Source: Begonia masoniana (taxonomy: Eukaryota > Streptophyta > Magnoliopsida > Cucurbitales > Begoniaceae). Taken from it: DNA of 64,000 bases. The position numbers were made by a program, and so were the translations under genes. Positions 33,998 to 46,253 of this stretch are shown piece by piece (the first letter of the stretch is position 1; each line of letters starts with the position of its first letter). The notes beneath the pieces are model-generated. The model did no database searches, was not told the DNA's origin, and saw only the letters and a list, made by a program, of their open reading frames with translations. The stretch is from positions 31,204,433 to 31,268,432 of the forward strand of contig CM039508.1 in the NCBI GenBank assembly GCA_022432975.1, read 5' to 3'.

Positions 33998-36494
33998 TGT
34001 AACACCCGGGAAATTTCATTTTAGGAATTATAAATTTTAGTTTTTAAGTATTTAATATTTTAAGCGTTATAGAGTTATAATTCGTAGAAATAGTGAATCA
34101 AGTCCGATTTGCGAACGGGAAGTTTCGTTAGGACCCTAGAATTTAATAGGAATATTTGGAGAAATAAGGGAATTTTGGAGAAACCAAATCGATAGACGAA
34201 ATGACGAGTTAAGTTAAGAAATTCAATTAAGGGCAGAATGGTAATTATGAATCAAAATTTTAAATTAAAAAGAAAGCTCTCTCTCTTCTTTCTTTCTCAT
34301 TTTCTCCTCCAGACCCGTAGCCCCTTTCTTTTTCCCTTCTCTGGCGATTTCTTTTCCTCCCTCTCTGCCGATCCTCAAGCTCAACGACTCCTCCATTTTT
34401 GCAACGATTTCCCTTCCGATTTTCTTCCCCAGATCAGTGCCTTAGGTGAGTGCTACCTTCTAGTTGAATTTATTGATAGTTTCAGGGTTTATTTCAAATT
34501 AGGGTTTTATGAGAAATCGTCGATTTTAGTTAGAAATTCGATAGTTTATCAATATTAATGTTCGTAGATGATATATTAGTGATTATTGTGGTTGTTGGAG
34601 TTAGATTAGTGTTAGTGGTAATCATAATTGATTTTGGATTAGTTTTAGGTTTTTGTAAACGGATATACGAGACTTAGAGAAATTGTAAGCGTAATGTGCT
34701 TAATGAGATGCTCGAGTGAGGAGGATTAGAGCTTTAGAAGAAATTTGTCTGGACTCGAAAAGTAGATTTGTTTGGAATTTATGTTTTAGAGTTGATATTA
34801 ATGATGTTTTATTAAATGTCTTAGGAAACCAAGCTCAACGGACGGTGCTCGGCATTTCTAGGACGCCAGGTAAGTGAGTATTAGGTTTCCGGCCCCTAAG
34901 GCCCTACGTCGTAGCGATATAGAAATTGTATGTTCCCGATGGTTTAGTTCATTTGGTTGAAAGGGGTTTCTAGTGTGTCGGGTACTTAGGATGAGTGATC
35001 GGTCTTACTACGTGTTTATCCGCCTACGGGCTATAGAAGTCTAAGAACGTGTCTTTGATGATTTCCTTACGTGATCGTTTGTCCTCATGCATCATGTTTT
35101 CCAAAATGTGCATACGAACTGTTTACATGAATGTTTTACAAATGTTAAACTGAATAATGATAAATGTTGATGAGAAGTGATATGTGTTCTAATGGAATAT
35201 GATATGGTTCTGACGGGGCAAGGCATGGTTCTGACGGGGCAAGGCAATGGTCTATGATATAGACGAATGTTTAAAGTTAATGAAAATGAAAACGAAAACG
35301 AACACGTTTTATAAATGTCATGCATATATGAATTGTTATGTTTAGTGCACTCTCTTACTAAGCATTAGGCTTAATGTAATTATCGTATGATGTAGGTGAC
35401 GATATTGAAGGTGAGGATCTTCCTCAGGATGAAAATGTCTAGATGGTCGTTGGGAGAGGATCGTGGCGGCGAGGCGTGTTTTGGTTTGGCATGACGACTC
35501 GCGTACGGACTCTGTATGTTTTGGGGATATGATGTATAGTGGATTATGGGTAGAGAGAATGATGAAATTGTAGGTTGTTAGATGAATTGGATATTTTGGA
35601 TCGTAGGTGGATGAACTTAGATTTGGAGTCATTTTAACTGGATGATTTGTAAGTATTTTGTTTGATGATTTAGATATTGTGAACTGTGGGATTGTTTCTG
35701 TTTTAAGGCTACCCACGCCTTTTTTTTTTATGAAGTCTCTGTTATGTTTGAATTAGATGATTGAGTGGTTTTAAAATGGTTAGAATGTTATGTGTGTTAA
35801 ATTGAAGTGTTTAAGGTGCAGGGATGGGAAAACGAAGTTTGTAGTTGCTCTCTGGAATCTGTGATTTCAGAGAGCAATTGCATAAAGCGTTTTGCCTCTA
35901 CAGATTCCAGGGAGAAATCTCGTAAAGTCTTTACTCTCTGGAATGTGTAAATTACAGAGCAATAGCTAAGTAAAAACAGAAGAGAAGAAGAGAAGGATCG
36001 CAGCCTAGCATTAGCGATCGATCTCTATGAAACATAGAGATCGATCGCCCTTGCTGTTAAAGCATAGCGATTGATCTCTATGTTTTATAGAGATCAATCG
36101 CCATGAAGAAATAAGAAGGCAGCGATCGATCTCTATGTTTTATAGAGATCGATCGCCCCTCCCCTTTGTAATGCAGCGATCGATCTCTATGTTTTATAGA
36201 GATCGATCGCCCTTCTCTTTTAATGCCAGCGACCGATCTCTATAAAACATAGAGATCGATCGCCCCTCCTCAAACCTTTCTGTTTCACGATTTTACCCTC
36301 ACTTTTATTTAATAGCTTTAGTTGATTTTAAAATATGTTTATTAATTGGTTTCATGAGAGTTACTGAGAGTAAAAAAAAAAAAAATCTATATACTAACTA
36401 ACAATAAATATAGTTCTACTGGGGTATGGAAGGTTGAGTGGGGACTAGGTTATGGTTAGGCCGTGACGGCCCTGACCGGGTTGGGGTCGTTACA
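33998..36494 (+). repeat. element C 3' LTR
   Basis: The LTR is 2497 bp. Differences from the 5' LTR seen by eye include TGTAACACCC for TGTAACGCCC at the start, one T/G near 35186, C/T near 35421, a missing T near 35749, and C/T and G/A changes in and near the hairpin array. The hairpin set lies at 36012-36264; its third hairpin is perfect here and has one mismatch in the 5' copy. Confidence 0.96.
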
Positions 36495-36499
36495 AATCG

Positions 36500-37306
36500 T
36501 GAGAGGGGAAGTGCGATCTTCGAGAATCCCTCTATAAATTTCCTATAATAACCGGCCAATCCGAGAAATCCACGCACCTCACGTACGTTCTTTGGCTGTG
36601 GCCACTCTCTGACCACCTGAATCTTGCTCGGATCCACAGAAACTCCGTCCTGTGATATGATATGGCCAAGGAAGCTCACTCTGTCAAGCCAGAACTCGCA
36701 CTTTGAAAACTTGGGATATAGCTGGCGTTGACTCAGAATCTGTAAAACGATCCTCAGATGCTCCTCGTGCTCTTCCTTCGTCTTAGAGTAAATCAGGATA
36801 TCGTCAATGAAAACCACCACGAACTTGTCCAGATACTCCTTAAAGACACGGTTCATCAGATCCATAAACGCTGCAGGGGCATTAGTAAGTCCAAAAGACA
36901 TGACAAGGAACTCATAATGCCCATACCTCATTCGGAATGCCGTCTTCTGAATATCATCTCTCCGGACTTTCAGCTGATAATAACCCGAGCGCAAGTCTAT
37001 CCTGGAAAATACTCGGGAACCCTGTAGCTGATCAAATAAGTCATCAATCTGGGGCAACGGATACTTATTCTTCACTGTAAGCTTATTCAGCTCCCTGTAA
37101 TCAATGCACATCCTGAGGGTCCCGTCTTTCTTCTTGACAAATAGAACGGGCGCACCCCAGGGTGAAACGCTTGGTCGAATAAATCCCTTTTCTAACAACT
37201 CGTCAAGCTGAGTCCTCAACTCTCTCAACTCAGCTGGTGCCAATCAATACGGGTTTTTAAACCTCGGCGCGGAGTTTGGATAGACATCAATAGTGAACTC
37301 GATCTC
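36500..37306 (-). pseudogene. element B pol, RT part
   Basis: Minus strand, from an in-frame TGA at about 37246-37244 (where relatives have Arg before LAPAEL) to the element C insertion. It holds complete RT motifs: [51 protein letters not shown] and an intact FIDDILIYS. The frame resumes at 26898 across the insertion. Confidence 0.9.
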
Positions 37307-38962
37307 CTAGTCTGGTGGTAACCCGGGAAGATCATCAAGAAAGATCCCAGAGAACTCTCTAACAATAGGAATGTCGCTCGGCTTTTCTCTGCTGAGCAAC
37401 TGACAATCGAATACAGAGGCCAAATAAATAGAGCACGCACCTTTAAACTGCTCGTTGACCTTCATGGAATAAGAAATAGGCGAGCTACTCAATCTGCTCA
37501 TCGCCTGATAAGAAAACTCGGCTTTACCCGGGGGTCGAAAGGTGACAATCCCAGATCGACAATCGATGTTGGAGAAGTGCTGTGACAGCCAGTCTATCCC
37601 TAAGATCAGATCATAGTGTTCTATGTCCATAACAATGAGGCGAGCATAGAGGGTACGATCCCCAATCGAGATAATATTACCCTGGACCACACGACTTGAC
37701 TGCATACGCTCTCCTGAAGGTAGCATCACACTATACTCGCATTCTGCTAACTCAGGCGCAAGCCTCAATCTCGACACACAAGCGGTGGAAACAAAAGAAT
37801 GCGTAGCTCCCGTGTCTAATAAAGAAAATACAGGAACGCCAGTAACCAATATAGTACCTGCTATCACGGCAGGCTGATCCTCGTTATCAACATCACCAGG
37901 CTCGATAAAAGCGAAGATCCTGGGCATAACTCTTCTCTGATCACTGCCTGGCTGATCTTGGCCCCGCTTCGGGCAGTCTTTAGCAAAATGGCCTGGCTCT
38001 CCACACCAATAACATACATTCGAGCCCATCCTGCACTGGCTAGTGTGCTCCTTCTGACATTTAGGCCAAACAGGTGCCTGAGAAGCACCCTGTACCTGCT
38101 TCCTCTTTCCCCGGTCGTTACCTCCCTCAAGAGGTCTCTTCACACCCCTCTGCTGCTGCTGCTGGGGCTGTGCTCTCGGCTGCCAACCTCGGTTCAGTGA
38201 CTGAGGTCGGATCTCTCGGAAGAAGCCCTTAGATGGCTCCCTCGGTCTGGTAGAACTCTGCTTAACTGCCTCAATGTCGAGGGCTCTGGCCACTATCTCG
38301 TCGCAGGATGCGTCACGTACTCCTGATATCGTAAGGCGCATCCAGAACTCCTGGCTAAGTCCCTATAAAAACCGACACACCTTGTCCTCGTTGATGCTGA
38401 CCTGCCGTGGTGTAAATCAAGACAGCGCCTCAAATCTCTTAACGTACTCGGCAATAGACACAGTTTGCCGCAACTACATAAACTCGACCATCTTCGCCTC
38501 GCGAACGGTATGGCTGAAATATTTACCGTAGAACAATGTCCTGAACCTCTCCCAGCCCATAATAGTAACATCGGTGGTCGTCTTCACTGTGTCCCACCAA
38601 AATCGGGCATCTAAGGCCAGGTGGTAAGTCACCAACGCCACCTTCTCCTCGTCCTCAATGCTAGCATACGCCAGCATGTCCTCCATCGTGCGAATCCACT
38701 CCTCAGCTGAAGAGGGATCAGTGGACTGTCTGCTAAATATAGGGGGCTGGAGCTTCTGAAATCTCTCCATCCCACGATTACCCGGAATAGCTGCCTCCCG
38801 AGCTCTAGTGCCCTCTCGGTCTATAAGAGTACCCAGCTGCTGAGACTGCCTCTCCATCTGCTGAGCCTGTCTCTCCATGTGCTGAGACTGCTGGGCAATA
38901 AAATCCTTGAGGGTATCAATCGTATTGTCTCGGTCGTCTCGGTCATTTCCTCGACGCACCAT
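37307..38962 (-). pseudogene. element B gag-protease (several stops)
   Basis: The gag ATG is at 38962-38960 (MVRRGNDRDD), followed by a MERQ-rich coiled region and capsid (DARFWWDTV). In-frame stops are at 38476-38474, 38419-38417 and 38365-38363, at places where the related element H has Gln, Arg and Gln. The 344-codon remainder has one zinc knuckle (CYWCGEPGHFAKDC) and an intact protease motif (LLDTGATHSF). It ends at 37309-37307, where H has Arg. All but one of these changes can be explained by C-to-T on one strand or the other. Confidence 0.9.
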
Positions 38963-39038
38963 TTTTATAAACAACTCCTATAAAAAGTTTAAACAAACAC
39001 TCTACGAAATCGAAATAAAACAAAGCTATAAACATACT

Positions 39039-39124
39039 TACAGTTGATGAAGAATGTCCGCATAGTGGCTGTGCAGTCGAGCAGTCTACAGAACCGTTTT
39101 TAAAACCCGGTGGCTCTTATACCA
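39039..39124 (-). promoter_or_regulatory. element B primer-binding site and leader
   Basis: The minus strand reads TGGTATAAGAGCC at 39124-39112, one mismatch from the initiator-Met primer site, five bases inside the 5' LTR. CTGTAAGTATG follows 83 nt downstream (GT at 39041-39040), with TTTTTATAG 64 nt later. Confidence 0.8.
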
Positions 39125-39129
39125 TAAAA

Positions 39130-41542
39130 TGTCAAGACCCTAACACTGTACCCAATTTATCCTAATATCTTTCTTTTTTTTTTTATCCTAATACTTAAAA
39201 TAAACTCTAGGCGGAACCTAAACCGAAATCGAAACCAGAATCGAAATCGGAATAAGAATCTATGTTTTAAAACATTTAATACAACTTAAAACAAATTAAA
39301 TAAATTAATTAAAAACTATAAAAACAATTAAAGAAAAGAAATAATTAAAGGGAGGGCAAAACTGTCCATCCCGTGACAAAAGGGGCAGCAAACAGTCGCT
39401 GCAGCATGCAGCGACTAATCGCTGCATTCGCTGCAACGAGCAGCTATCAGTCGCTGCAATTTGCAGCGACTGATCACTGCATTTGCTGCAGCAAGCAGCG
39501 ATTGATCGCTGCATTGCTGCAGTGATCAATCGCTGCACACTGCAGTGCAGCGATCGCCTCCTGCGATCATTTGCCTCATCTTCTAGCAACCTGTTTACTT
39601 GAATAACATGCTCTCTAGAATTTCCAGAGAGCAAACACTTAATCAACTCTCTGGAATCCGATTTCAGAGAGCAAACCTCACCTACTTAACACCAATTATC
39701 AACAATCAACTTATAACTTAAACTCGATTAACTTGCAGCGGACTTTGCGAAATTCAACTGCGTGGATAGCTCTAAAAACCGAACATATCCGTAACGTTCC
39801 TAAAACCATTCAAAACATTTCTATAACGTTAAATAAAAGCTTTAAACCAAAACATTTTCTATATACAATTTACCAAAACGTTTGAACCATAGAACATAAA
39901 CCTATCAACTACCAATACCAAGCATCCTAAAATATTCTATACAACTATAGACTCAAAACATCTCAAAATCTATACATACTCCCCCACGGTCGGTTAAGCA
40001 TCAACTACGCCAGCACACCACCGCAATCATCCTCCGTCAACTGGACTCAAGCCTCAGGAGGAGGGACATCGTCCTCACCTGCCTCGATGTCTAAGTCACC
40101 TACACCATACAATTCACTATGAGATGAAATCCCAGTAAGCTCTACGTAAATGCAATGCATGCTGTGCATATGAGTTCATTAATCATGTATGTTTTCTTTA
40201 CTATGCAATGCTCAATAGGTGTCACCGAGATCCTATCCCTCTAACCAGAGAAAGCTCATCCAGCGGGCGGACTACTCTTTCCGGCTAGAAGGGGGTGCAC
40301 GCTTACAACACGTACAGCCGTGCCTGAGCCCCACCTCGCGTGACCGATAACAATACGCCTTTCGGCCAATACGCCTTTCGGCCGATGCTATGATTTACAT
40401 TATCTTTAAAACTCTGTGAGGAAGTTCATTTTCATGCTTTTCTTTAAAACAAGTGATGCGTGAACAGTTCAATATCTTAAAGTAAACAAGCAATAATGTA
40501 TACCATCAAAGACTGTAAAACATAATCTATAAAACAAATAAACCTAGCTACCCAACCAAAGCAATATAAAACAAGTGCGTCTCAAAAATTCCTCGACACG
40601 ACAGTCGACGTACGGTGTAGGCCAATCGGCCAGAGAAGAATCACGAGAACTTACCTCGTGTCCAAAGCAGCTCAAGCTCCGTCCACGAGCGCTGTTCACC
40701 TAAGCAATTTACAAGGATTGACGTTAAAACGAGTTTAAGTTGATAAACGTCGGAATCATCAAAACCTTAACTAAAGTAATTTCCTAAAACTCTAATCCAA
40801 TTCATTGAGCTATTTATTCGAGCAAATTTACGCTCGGCACCTCAATATTCCAATTACGAGTTTTTCCTAAAATCTCGAATTCTCACAAATTTTAACATTC
40901 GTCCTAAATCAATTAAATTCGTCCAATAACGTCCAATACGTTCAATATACACTTAATCATAGTGAATCCATAAATTTCGAATCCTAAATCTCGTTTTTAA
41001 TCGAAACCCTAAATGAACCCTAATTGGTTTAACTCTACGAAACTCGGAATTTAACGCTCTAAAACTGTAGAATCATACCTAGAACGTCGATTGGAGGAGA
41101 AAACGCGAAGAAAACGAGACGATCGGGAGAAAGATCGGAGGTCGAAAAGCTGAAGTCGCCGCGGGCAGAGGGAGAAGTCGCGAAGGAGAAAAGGAGAAAT
41201 GCTCTCTGGAATCGATTTTCTGAAATGAAAATCACTTAAGGCTTTTGCCTTTTTATTAAATTTAGTTGCCTAATGACCGTTTTGCCCTTACACTTGTTTT
41301 ATATTTGTTATTTTTACGAGAACGTCTTTTACATTACGAGAAATGTATTTACTCGGAATATATCGTCTAAACTCCGAAAATTCTCGTAAATTCCTTAAAA
41401 TTCCTATTAATCGTTAGGATCGTAATGACGCTTTCTTTTCGTAAAACGGACCTGATTTGACATATTTACCTAAAATGTCATTATATAATAAAATATGAAT
41501 ATAATATATTAAATCTAAAATCCGTACAAGCCGGGTATTACA
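39130..41542 (-). repeat. element B 5' LTR
   Basis: The LTR is 2413 bp. It has the same plan as the partner: hairpin cluster 39385-39560, intron-like block 41078-40700 (379 nt), 45-nt exon-like block and GAG|GTAAGT. It lacks 126 bp found at 24477-24602 in the partner; a TTTGTT repeat sits at both deletion edges. It also has about 40 bp extra in the hairpin cluster. Confidence 0.94.
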
Positions 41543-41547
41543 AGATT

Positions 41548-42138
41548 CATCCAACCATTTCTTCCTTTTTTTCATTCAATCGAAACTCTCACCACCCTAG
41601 GAATACTTAAGCATTGCTTTTAGTGTTTGTATTCACTTTTGAATAATCAATATACACCGGTCAGTTCTCCTAAGGCTTAGAGAGCGTTGGCTCAAGGTAA
41701 GCCTTGGTTGTTCATCTTCCGAGCAAAGTTTCGCCTCCGATTGTTCTTCTAGGCCATGGTTGCTTGGTGACTCTTATCATCACATTCTCTACCTTCTTTC
41801 TAAGATCTTAGAAAAGAGAGAAAAGGCAACCAAACCAGAACTTTTGCCGTTGTAATCCTCCTTGGAAGATTACATTCCCCGAAGGTGCTCTAGGTTGCCT
41901 CTCGGACCGATTATGGGACTTTCTTGCATATTTTCTTTGTTTTGTGTTTTATTGCTCAAATTTTGCAGGATCTATTCTACACTAAATTGGTAACACCCCT
42001 TTGAAATTTCATTACAATTGGACTTGATTTGATATTTATTTGGTTTGCTTGAAATTGGTTGTTCTCGGATGTAGTCAAGAACACCACCCTACAATTTTGG
42101 TTTGCATAACCTTTGTTTTGCTGGACCAAAGGTTATCA
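41548..42138 (+). repeat. element E 5' LTR, second part
   Basis: It continues at CATCCAACCATTTC after the target duplication AGATT and ends CCAAAGGTTATCA. It is collinear with 51427-52019. Confidence 0.9.
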
Positions 42139-42140
42139 TC

Positions 42141-42567
42141 TGGTATCAGAGCCTAAGTTACTTTCTTGGGTGATTTGAGTGATCTTTGTTTATGAAATTT
42201 CATATATTTTAGATCTATCAAATCGTGGTTAATCGTTATTGTCAATTGGCCAAGGAAGGTTACCCTAACCTAAGGCAAATTGTTGATTGTTGTTAATATT
42301 ATTTGCAAGAATTGTTAACTGATCTCAAAATATTATTATAAACACTTGATTGATTGGTATGATTAAATTTATTATTAGCATAATTTATTTGGTTGTTGAA
42401 AGTGTTCCAATCGGTTGATTTACAAAGTAGCCAAGGAAGGATATTCTTAACCTAAGGCTATTAGGATTTTTGTGTCACTGATTATTGTGTTTCGATTTTA
42501 GTAAATTTAATTATTGTTATGTCACATTTTTTATGAAGTAAGTTGCACGAAATTGAAGCATGTTTAA
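42141..42567 (+). promoter_or_regulatory. element E primer-binding site and leader start
   Basis: TGGTATCAGAGCC (42141-42153) matches the initiator-Met tRNA end. The leader contains two imperfect copies of GCCAAGGAAGG...CTAACCTAAGGC (42250 and 42432). It is interrupted at 42568 by solo LTR F. Confidence 0.85.
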
Positions 42568-45500
42568 TGTAACACCCAGTTTTCATCGGGTTTTCGATTT
42601 TCTGCATATGAATGTCATTTTCGTAAATATATAAAATTAAGTCCGTTCTACGAACGGGAAGATTCGTTAGAGCCCTAGTAATTAATGAGAAATTTTAGAA
42701 GAATAAGGAAATTTCATAAATCCAAATTGACAGTATAACGCCCAAGTGTTCGATTTCTGCTATAAGAGGTAATTTCGTAAATAATCGAAATATGTCCGTT
42801 TTGTGAATCGAGACTTTTAATGGAACCCTTATGATTTATAGGAATTTTAGGGGAAAGATGAGAATTTTTGGAATCCCAATCGATGGTGAAACGGTGAAGT
42901 TTCCGTTTTCGCCCCTATTGCGATTTAATTCGTAAAAATAGTAAACAAAATCTGTTTGATGAACGGATAGTTTTATTAGAGCCCTAATAATAAGTTGGAA
43001 TTATTGGAGAAATAAGAAAATTTTAGAGAAACCGAACCGATAGTCGAACAATAGGATAAACGAGAAAATTTAAATGAGGGACGGACTTGTAATTTATCAA
43101 TCCAATTCAATTAAAATGGCAAAACTCCCCTCATTTCTTCTCCAGCCCTCAACGAAAATCGCAGAGCACTCCTCCCTGGCGATTTTTCTTCTCCAACGTC
43201 GATTCTCCTCTCTTTCAACGACGACTCCATCAATCGAGCCGAGTTCTTCACTATTTCTTCTCCAAGCGGCATTCTAGGTTAGATTCTAGTGTTATTTCAG
43301 AGTTAGTTCTCGACTTCTAGATTGTTAAACCGTTAGGGTTTTGTTGGTTGTGTCGAAAATAACCGGGCTATGTTCGAAAATGTTAGATATTGCCGTATTG
43401 ACGATTATTTAGCATTATTCGATGGATTGGTTGAAATGTGCAAACTGGAAAATGTAGGGCAGATTCGAATTTTTATTTTCTGCCATTTATTGGGGTTCAT
43501 TTTTGATAAATGAATAATTCTATGTTAAACTAGACATTGTAAGGATTCTATGACATTTTGAATTATTGAATTCGGATATGTGTACGATTTATGGTGAATT
43601 TTCGAAGTTGGACAAAAAGTAAGGATTTAAAAACAGAGCAGTTTCGGTTTTAGATTTTCTGCCATTCTTCGGGCTTGGCTTTTGATAAATGAGTTTCACC
43701 ATTAGAAAGTAGACATTCTAAGGAGTCCATAGCAACTTGATTCACTCGATTTCGTTAAGAATTGATTTAGTTATGAATTTTCAAAGTTGTTGTGCAAAAA
43801 CTGGAGAATTTCCGCAACCAGTTCGGTTTTCGTTTTTCTGGCACTAAATGAGTTAGCTTTTTAGCAAATAGACTCCACCATGTTAAACTAGACGTTTTAA
43901 GGATTCTATAGCATGTTGAATCATTGAAATCGGATAAGAATTGGAGAAGTTATGAATTTTCAAAGTTTAAGTGAAATGGTAAAACGAAATTCCGGGCAGG
44001 TCACTGTTCCGATGCATTTTGACCCTCTTCCCGATTCTATCTCGCAAAACTGTTTTTGTGGATTAAATTAGATACCTTAAGGAAGCCGTGGCCTTTGGAA
44101 TTAAGCCGTTTCGACATTTGTAGATGAAGTTATAATTTTTCGAAATTGGTTCATGTTTCGAGCTAGAATCTTAGTTTTTATGATTAAAGTCAACTGATTT
44201 GCTTGTGTTGGTTTGAAATGCTTCATTTAAAGTGCCACACATGTTTATGTTCTTGTTGGATTAGATTTCTTGGAATTGTTGATGTTCGGTTTTAAAACTA
44301 ATTATATTGAGATGTTTCGATTGGAGATATTGATTTTTTTAGTTGATGTGCTTTAGGTTTCAAGTTACAAAAATAGATTCGTCAAGCTAAATTCATTTGC
44401 TAAGGACCCGAGGTAAGTCTCTGTGACTTGTTTGGCCATCTAGGCCTACACCGTACGAATTGAGTCGATTCGAGGATATTGGTGATGATTGTGTGTTTCG
44501 GGTGATTAGGACGGGTAGTTAGACTACTTTAAGTTATAGAAAGTTTAGTTTTGATGGTTGTTAAATGCTTTATTTTCATTGTTCGTTATCGTCATTGCAT
44601 AGAGCACGTTCAGGCATTGTTTTCTAAGCACGCATGCAAAATGAATTTCAAAGCGTTTTACATGGAAAAAAGGTAAACAAAGTACGTAATTGAACAACAG
44701 AGATAGTCACGCCGGGTGCGGTGGTTCAGGCATGGCTGTCGAAGGAAGCATCCTTTCCCCCCGTGTTAGATCCGAGGGGCTATCCAATCGCGGGATGTGC
44801 CGCTCCTATCTAACGAGAGTGAAGCCCCGGGTGACACATAGACACAGAAACAAAGAAATGAAAAGAATGCAGAGTTTCAAAAGAACATAGCATAGCATAG
44901 CATACATTTGCATTCACTTAGATTTACTGAGCCTCTAGCTCACGTGTTAAATTCTATGGTGTAGGTGACATTGAGACAGGTGAGGAAGACATCCCTCCGC
45001 CTGATGTATGAGCATGTTGAAGAAAGATGGCTCGCGGGAGTGCGCTGGTGGTCGGTGCTTGATTTTGACCCGTGGGGACATAGGTAATGTTCGGGATTTG
45101 ATAGATAAAAGGAATTGTATAGTTGATATTTAGGATGTCTGGATTTGGATTGTATTTTGTTATGTTTTCGATGTTTTTCAAACAGTGGGAATGTTAAACT
45201 TTTAAACGGAACCATGCGGTTCGTTTTCGTGAAATCGATTTCGTTTAAAATTGTGTTTTGAGTTGGTGAATAGGTGATTGATAGCGGGGGAAACGTATGT
45301 GTGAAATAGTGTTATTGTATAGAAGTGTGTTATGAAATTTTCAAAGATGTTTGATGAAAGAAAGAAAAAAAAAGGGAGTTGTGTGTTTTGTGTTGTATGT
45401 GTTATTTTGTTGTGTGCTAAGGGGTGAGCGTGAAAGGCAGGGCAAGAGGGAGGCGACGGGTCGCAGAATGAGGGGAGTTGGAACGCAGAACTCTCTGGTT

Positions 45501-45924
45501 TTCCAGAGAGTTTGGCGACTGTGCGCGGGTAGAGAGGCGCTCGGTCGGTTTAGGGAGTCGAGATTCACGTTCTGGAAGCAGAACGTGAACCGACCGAACG
45601 CTTGAGGTTAAGCGTTCGGGCGGCTGTGCAAGGGGCGCCTGAACGCTTAACGTTAAGCGTTCGGTCGCTTATGCTTTTGGGGTGATTTGTCTCTTCTGCC
45701 CACCTCCCTTCAGTCGATTGATTTTTAATAGTTTCAGTTATTTTTAATAATTGATTTAAGTAATTTCTATTAGTTTTCAAACGATTTGGATTGTTAATTT
45801 CAATTCTTATTTCGACTTCGATTTTAAAAGTTTTATTTCCGCTCAAAAGTATGTTTAAAGTGTTTAGTATAAAAAAATATATATATATACGAGGAATTAA
45901 GGGTTACGGGTAAGGGTCGCTACA
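42568..45924 (+). mobile_element. solo LTR F (3357 bp), target duplication TTTAA
   Basis: The block runs from TGTAACACCC to GGGTCGCTACA, with TTTAA at 42563-42567 and 45925-45929. It is about 1 kb longer than its relatives because the start module is present three times (42568, about 42735, about 42900) and the intron-like block is stretched by tandem repeats of about 180 bp. Plan: intron-like 43278-44356 (1079 nt, GTTAGA...TTTAG), exon-like 44357-44412, donor GAG|GTAAGT, GGCCTACACCGTACG, large stem at 44705-44835, acceptor TGTAG|GTGACA near 44965, hairpins 45485-45665. Confidence 0.93.
43440..44180 (+). repeat. tandem repeats of about 180 bp in solo LTR F
   Basis: Four imperfect units share TTTTCTGCCA or TTTTCTGGCA, GATAAATGA, a run like AAACTAGACATT(C/G)TAAGGA(T/G)TC, ATAGCA and GTTATGAATTTTCAAAGTT. 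They lie wholly inside the first intron-like block. Confidence 0.75.
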
Positions 45925-45929
45925 TTTAA

Positions 45930-46253
45930 ATTGGCTAAATTGTTGCTAAAACGTTTTTAAAATTGATTTCCTAAATCAGACATTATTTCATTAATAGATA
46001 TTTAGCACACTTGAAAGATTAATTAACTTTCCTAATACAGAAACATCTAACAATCTACTTTCCTAAAACTTAGGAAATTAATTAGAGCCTCTAAACTCAT
46101 ATTTGGAAAGTATAATTGATAATAAAGGAGATAAAATTTCTTAATAATCAAAAATATTATCCTTAACTGAATAAGTTATTTTAAGAGTACTAACATCTAA
46201 GTTGTAATCAATCCAAAAAGAATCTCCTAAAACTTTAAGAATTAATTAATACA
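45930..46253 (+). other. element E leader, AT-rich
   Basis: This is the untranslated stretch between solo LTR F and gag, with no feature recognised. Confidence 0.6.

Larger units (their letters stand above)
26904..36494 (+). mobile_element. element C: young, apparently intact Ty3/gypsy (Tekay/Del-like)
   Basis: A 9591-bp element inserted in element B's pol. AATCG flanks it at 26899-26903 and 36495-36499. Removing it and one AATCG copy restores the reading frame of B across the site. The LTRs (26904-29399, 33998-36494) differ at only about seven positions by eye plus a poly-A length change. It has a primer-binding site, a polypurine tract and a single uninterrupted gag-pol frame. It is the best candidate in the window for a recently mobile element. 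Confidence 0.97.
19942..41542 (-). mobile_element. element B: Ty3/gypsy (Tekay/Del-like), interrupted twice
   Basis: Minus-strand element inserted in the 5' LTR of E. AGATT flanks it at 19937-19941 and 41543-41547, and the empty site can be read in the 3' LTR of E near 51422. Its left LTR carries solo LTR D and its pol carries element C. Several nonsense changes in gag-pol make it inactive. LTR ends on its own strand are TGTAATACCC and GTCTTGACA, the same family as element H. Confidence 0.95.
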
